Origin: an uncultured Actinomycetes bacterium
GTDB lineage: Bacteria; Actinomycetota; Thermoleophilia; Solirubrobacterales; 70-9
NCBI GenBank assembly: GCA_946479725.1
Contig: CAMLHB010000176.1
Location: 1-5,148, forward strand
Length of the DNA stretch: 5,148 bases
Direction: 5' to 3'
In this document: piece after piece, positions 4,726-5,148 of the stretch
Layout of the letters: every line of letters starts with the position of its first letter
How positions within the stretch are numbered: the stretch's first letter is position 1
Program-made: the position numbers and the translations under genes
The notes under the pieces: generated by a model
Told to the model about the DNA's origin: nothing
Database searches by the model: none
The model's input: only the letters and a program-made list of their open reading frames with translations

Positions 4726-5148
4726 TCTGAGTTGAGCGCGGTCGCGCGGCGGGCGGTCGAGGCGGCGACCGCCGCCGGCGCCAGCGACGCCGAGGCCTAC
4801 GTCTCCCGCGAGGCCGGCCGCCAGGTCCGCGTCCACGGCGGCGAGGTCGAGAGCCTGACCGCGGCGACCCAGAGCGGGGTCGGGATCCGCGCCTGGAGCG
4901 GCCACCAGGTCGGCTACGCCTACGGCACCGACCTCTCAGAGCTGGGCATCACGGCGATCGCCGCCAAGGCCGCCGAAGCGGCCGCGGTCGCCGACGAGGA
5001 CGAGTTCGCGGCGCCGCCGCAGCCGGCCGAGATCGAGGCGGTTCCCGGCCTCGGCGATCCCTCGATGGCCGCGTGGGGGACCGGTCGGGTTGCCGACGAC
5101 GCGCGCGCCGTCGATCGCGCGGCGCGCGAGTCCGACCCCCCCCAGGTC
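4723..5148 (+). CDS. pmbA: TldE/PmbA peptidase subunit, N-terminal part (cut by window end)
   Basis: The frame from the ATG at 4723 stays open for 142 codons to the window edge, so only about the first third of the protein is present. It starts MSELSAVARRAVEAATAAG and contains ASDAEAYVSREAGRQVRVHGGEVES, split here as SDAEAYVSRE near 21-30 and QVRVHGGEVES near 34-44, then SGVGIRAWSGHQVGYAYGTDL near 51-70, which matches the N-terminal domain shared by TldD and TldE proteins. Being directly downstream of tldD, it is assigned as TldE/PmbA, the non-catalytic partner that normally lacks the HExxxH motif; that region is outside the window. A GGGAG at 4712-4716 lies 6 bases before the ATG. The last codons run through eight C (5136-5143), so the final residues could be affected by a sequencing error. 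Confidence 0.9.
   Translation, partial: MSELSAVARRAVEAATAAGASDAEAYVSREAGRQVRVHGGEVESLTAATQSGVGIRAWSGHQVGYAYGTDLSELGITAIAAKAAEAAAVADEDEFAAPPQPAEIEAVPGLGDPSMAAWGTGRVADDARAVDRAARESDPPQV

Noticed and set aside
4160..4735. 191-codon plus-strand frame inside tldD
   Set aside because: Arg/Pro/Asp-rich shadow of tldD in another frame, overlapping conserved TldD segments.

Overview
The window is very GC-rich (roughly 70% by eye), with codons ending almost always in G or C, several GTG starts and genes joined by 4-bp stop/start overlaps. Together with the rph-rdgB gene pair, which is common in Actinobacteria, and the RNase PH sequence, this suggests a high-GC actinobacterium. My best guess is the Solirubrobacterales/Thermoleophilia side; this is inference from sequence style, not a database match.

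Layout. Positions 1-103 hold no gene I can recognise. At 104-2348 three plus-strand genes overlap through GTGA junctions: rph (RNase PH, tRNA 3'-end trimming), rdgB (XTP/dITP pyrophosphatase, nucleotide-pool cleansing) and a cation diffusion facilitator metal exporter. A small two-helix membrane protein lies on the minus strand at 2345-2494; its stop codon shares the TTAA at 2345-2348 with the exporter's stop. Only 19 bp from its start, a plus-strand gene (2514-2921) encodes a probable Roadblock/LC7-fold protein.

The most unusual part is 2928-3090. This 163-bp stretch folds on itself as a long imperfect inverted repeat, with a strong apical hairpin and two copies of AGGACGC in the same orientation on either side of that hairpin. 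It looks like a structured RNA or a small palindromic repeat element. Its right arm contains the G-run and the ATG of the next gene, an unrecognised basic 74-residue protein (3082-3306). That gene overlaps tldD (3303-4688) by ATGA.

The window ends inside the partner gene pmbA/tldE (from 4723, cut by the edge). TldD and TldE form a heteromeric zinc metalloprotease. The stretch between them contains a tandemly duplicated ribosome-binding-site/ATG module. The genes fall into a housekeeping/metal-export operon on the left and a Roadblock-element-small protein-TldD/TldE cluster on the right.
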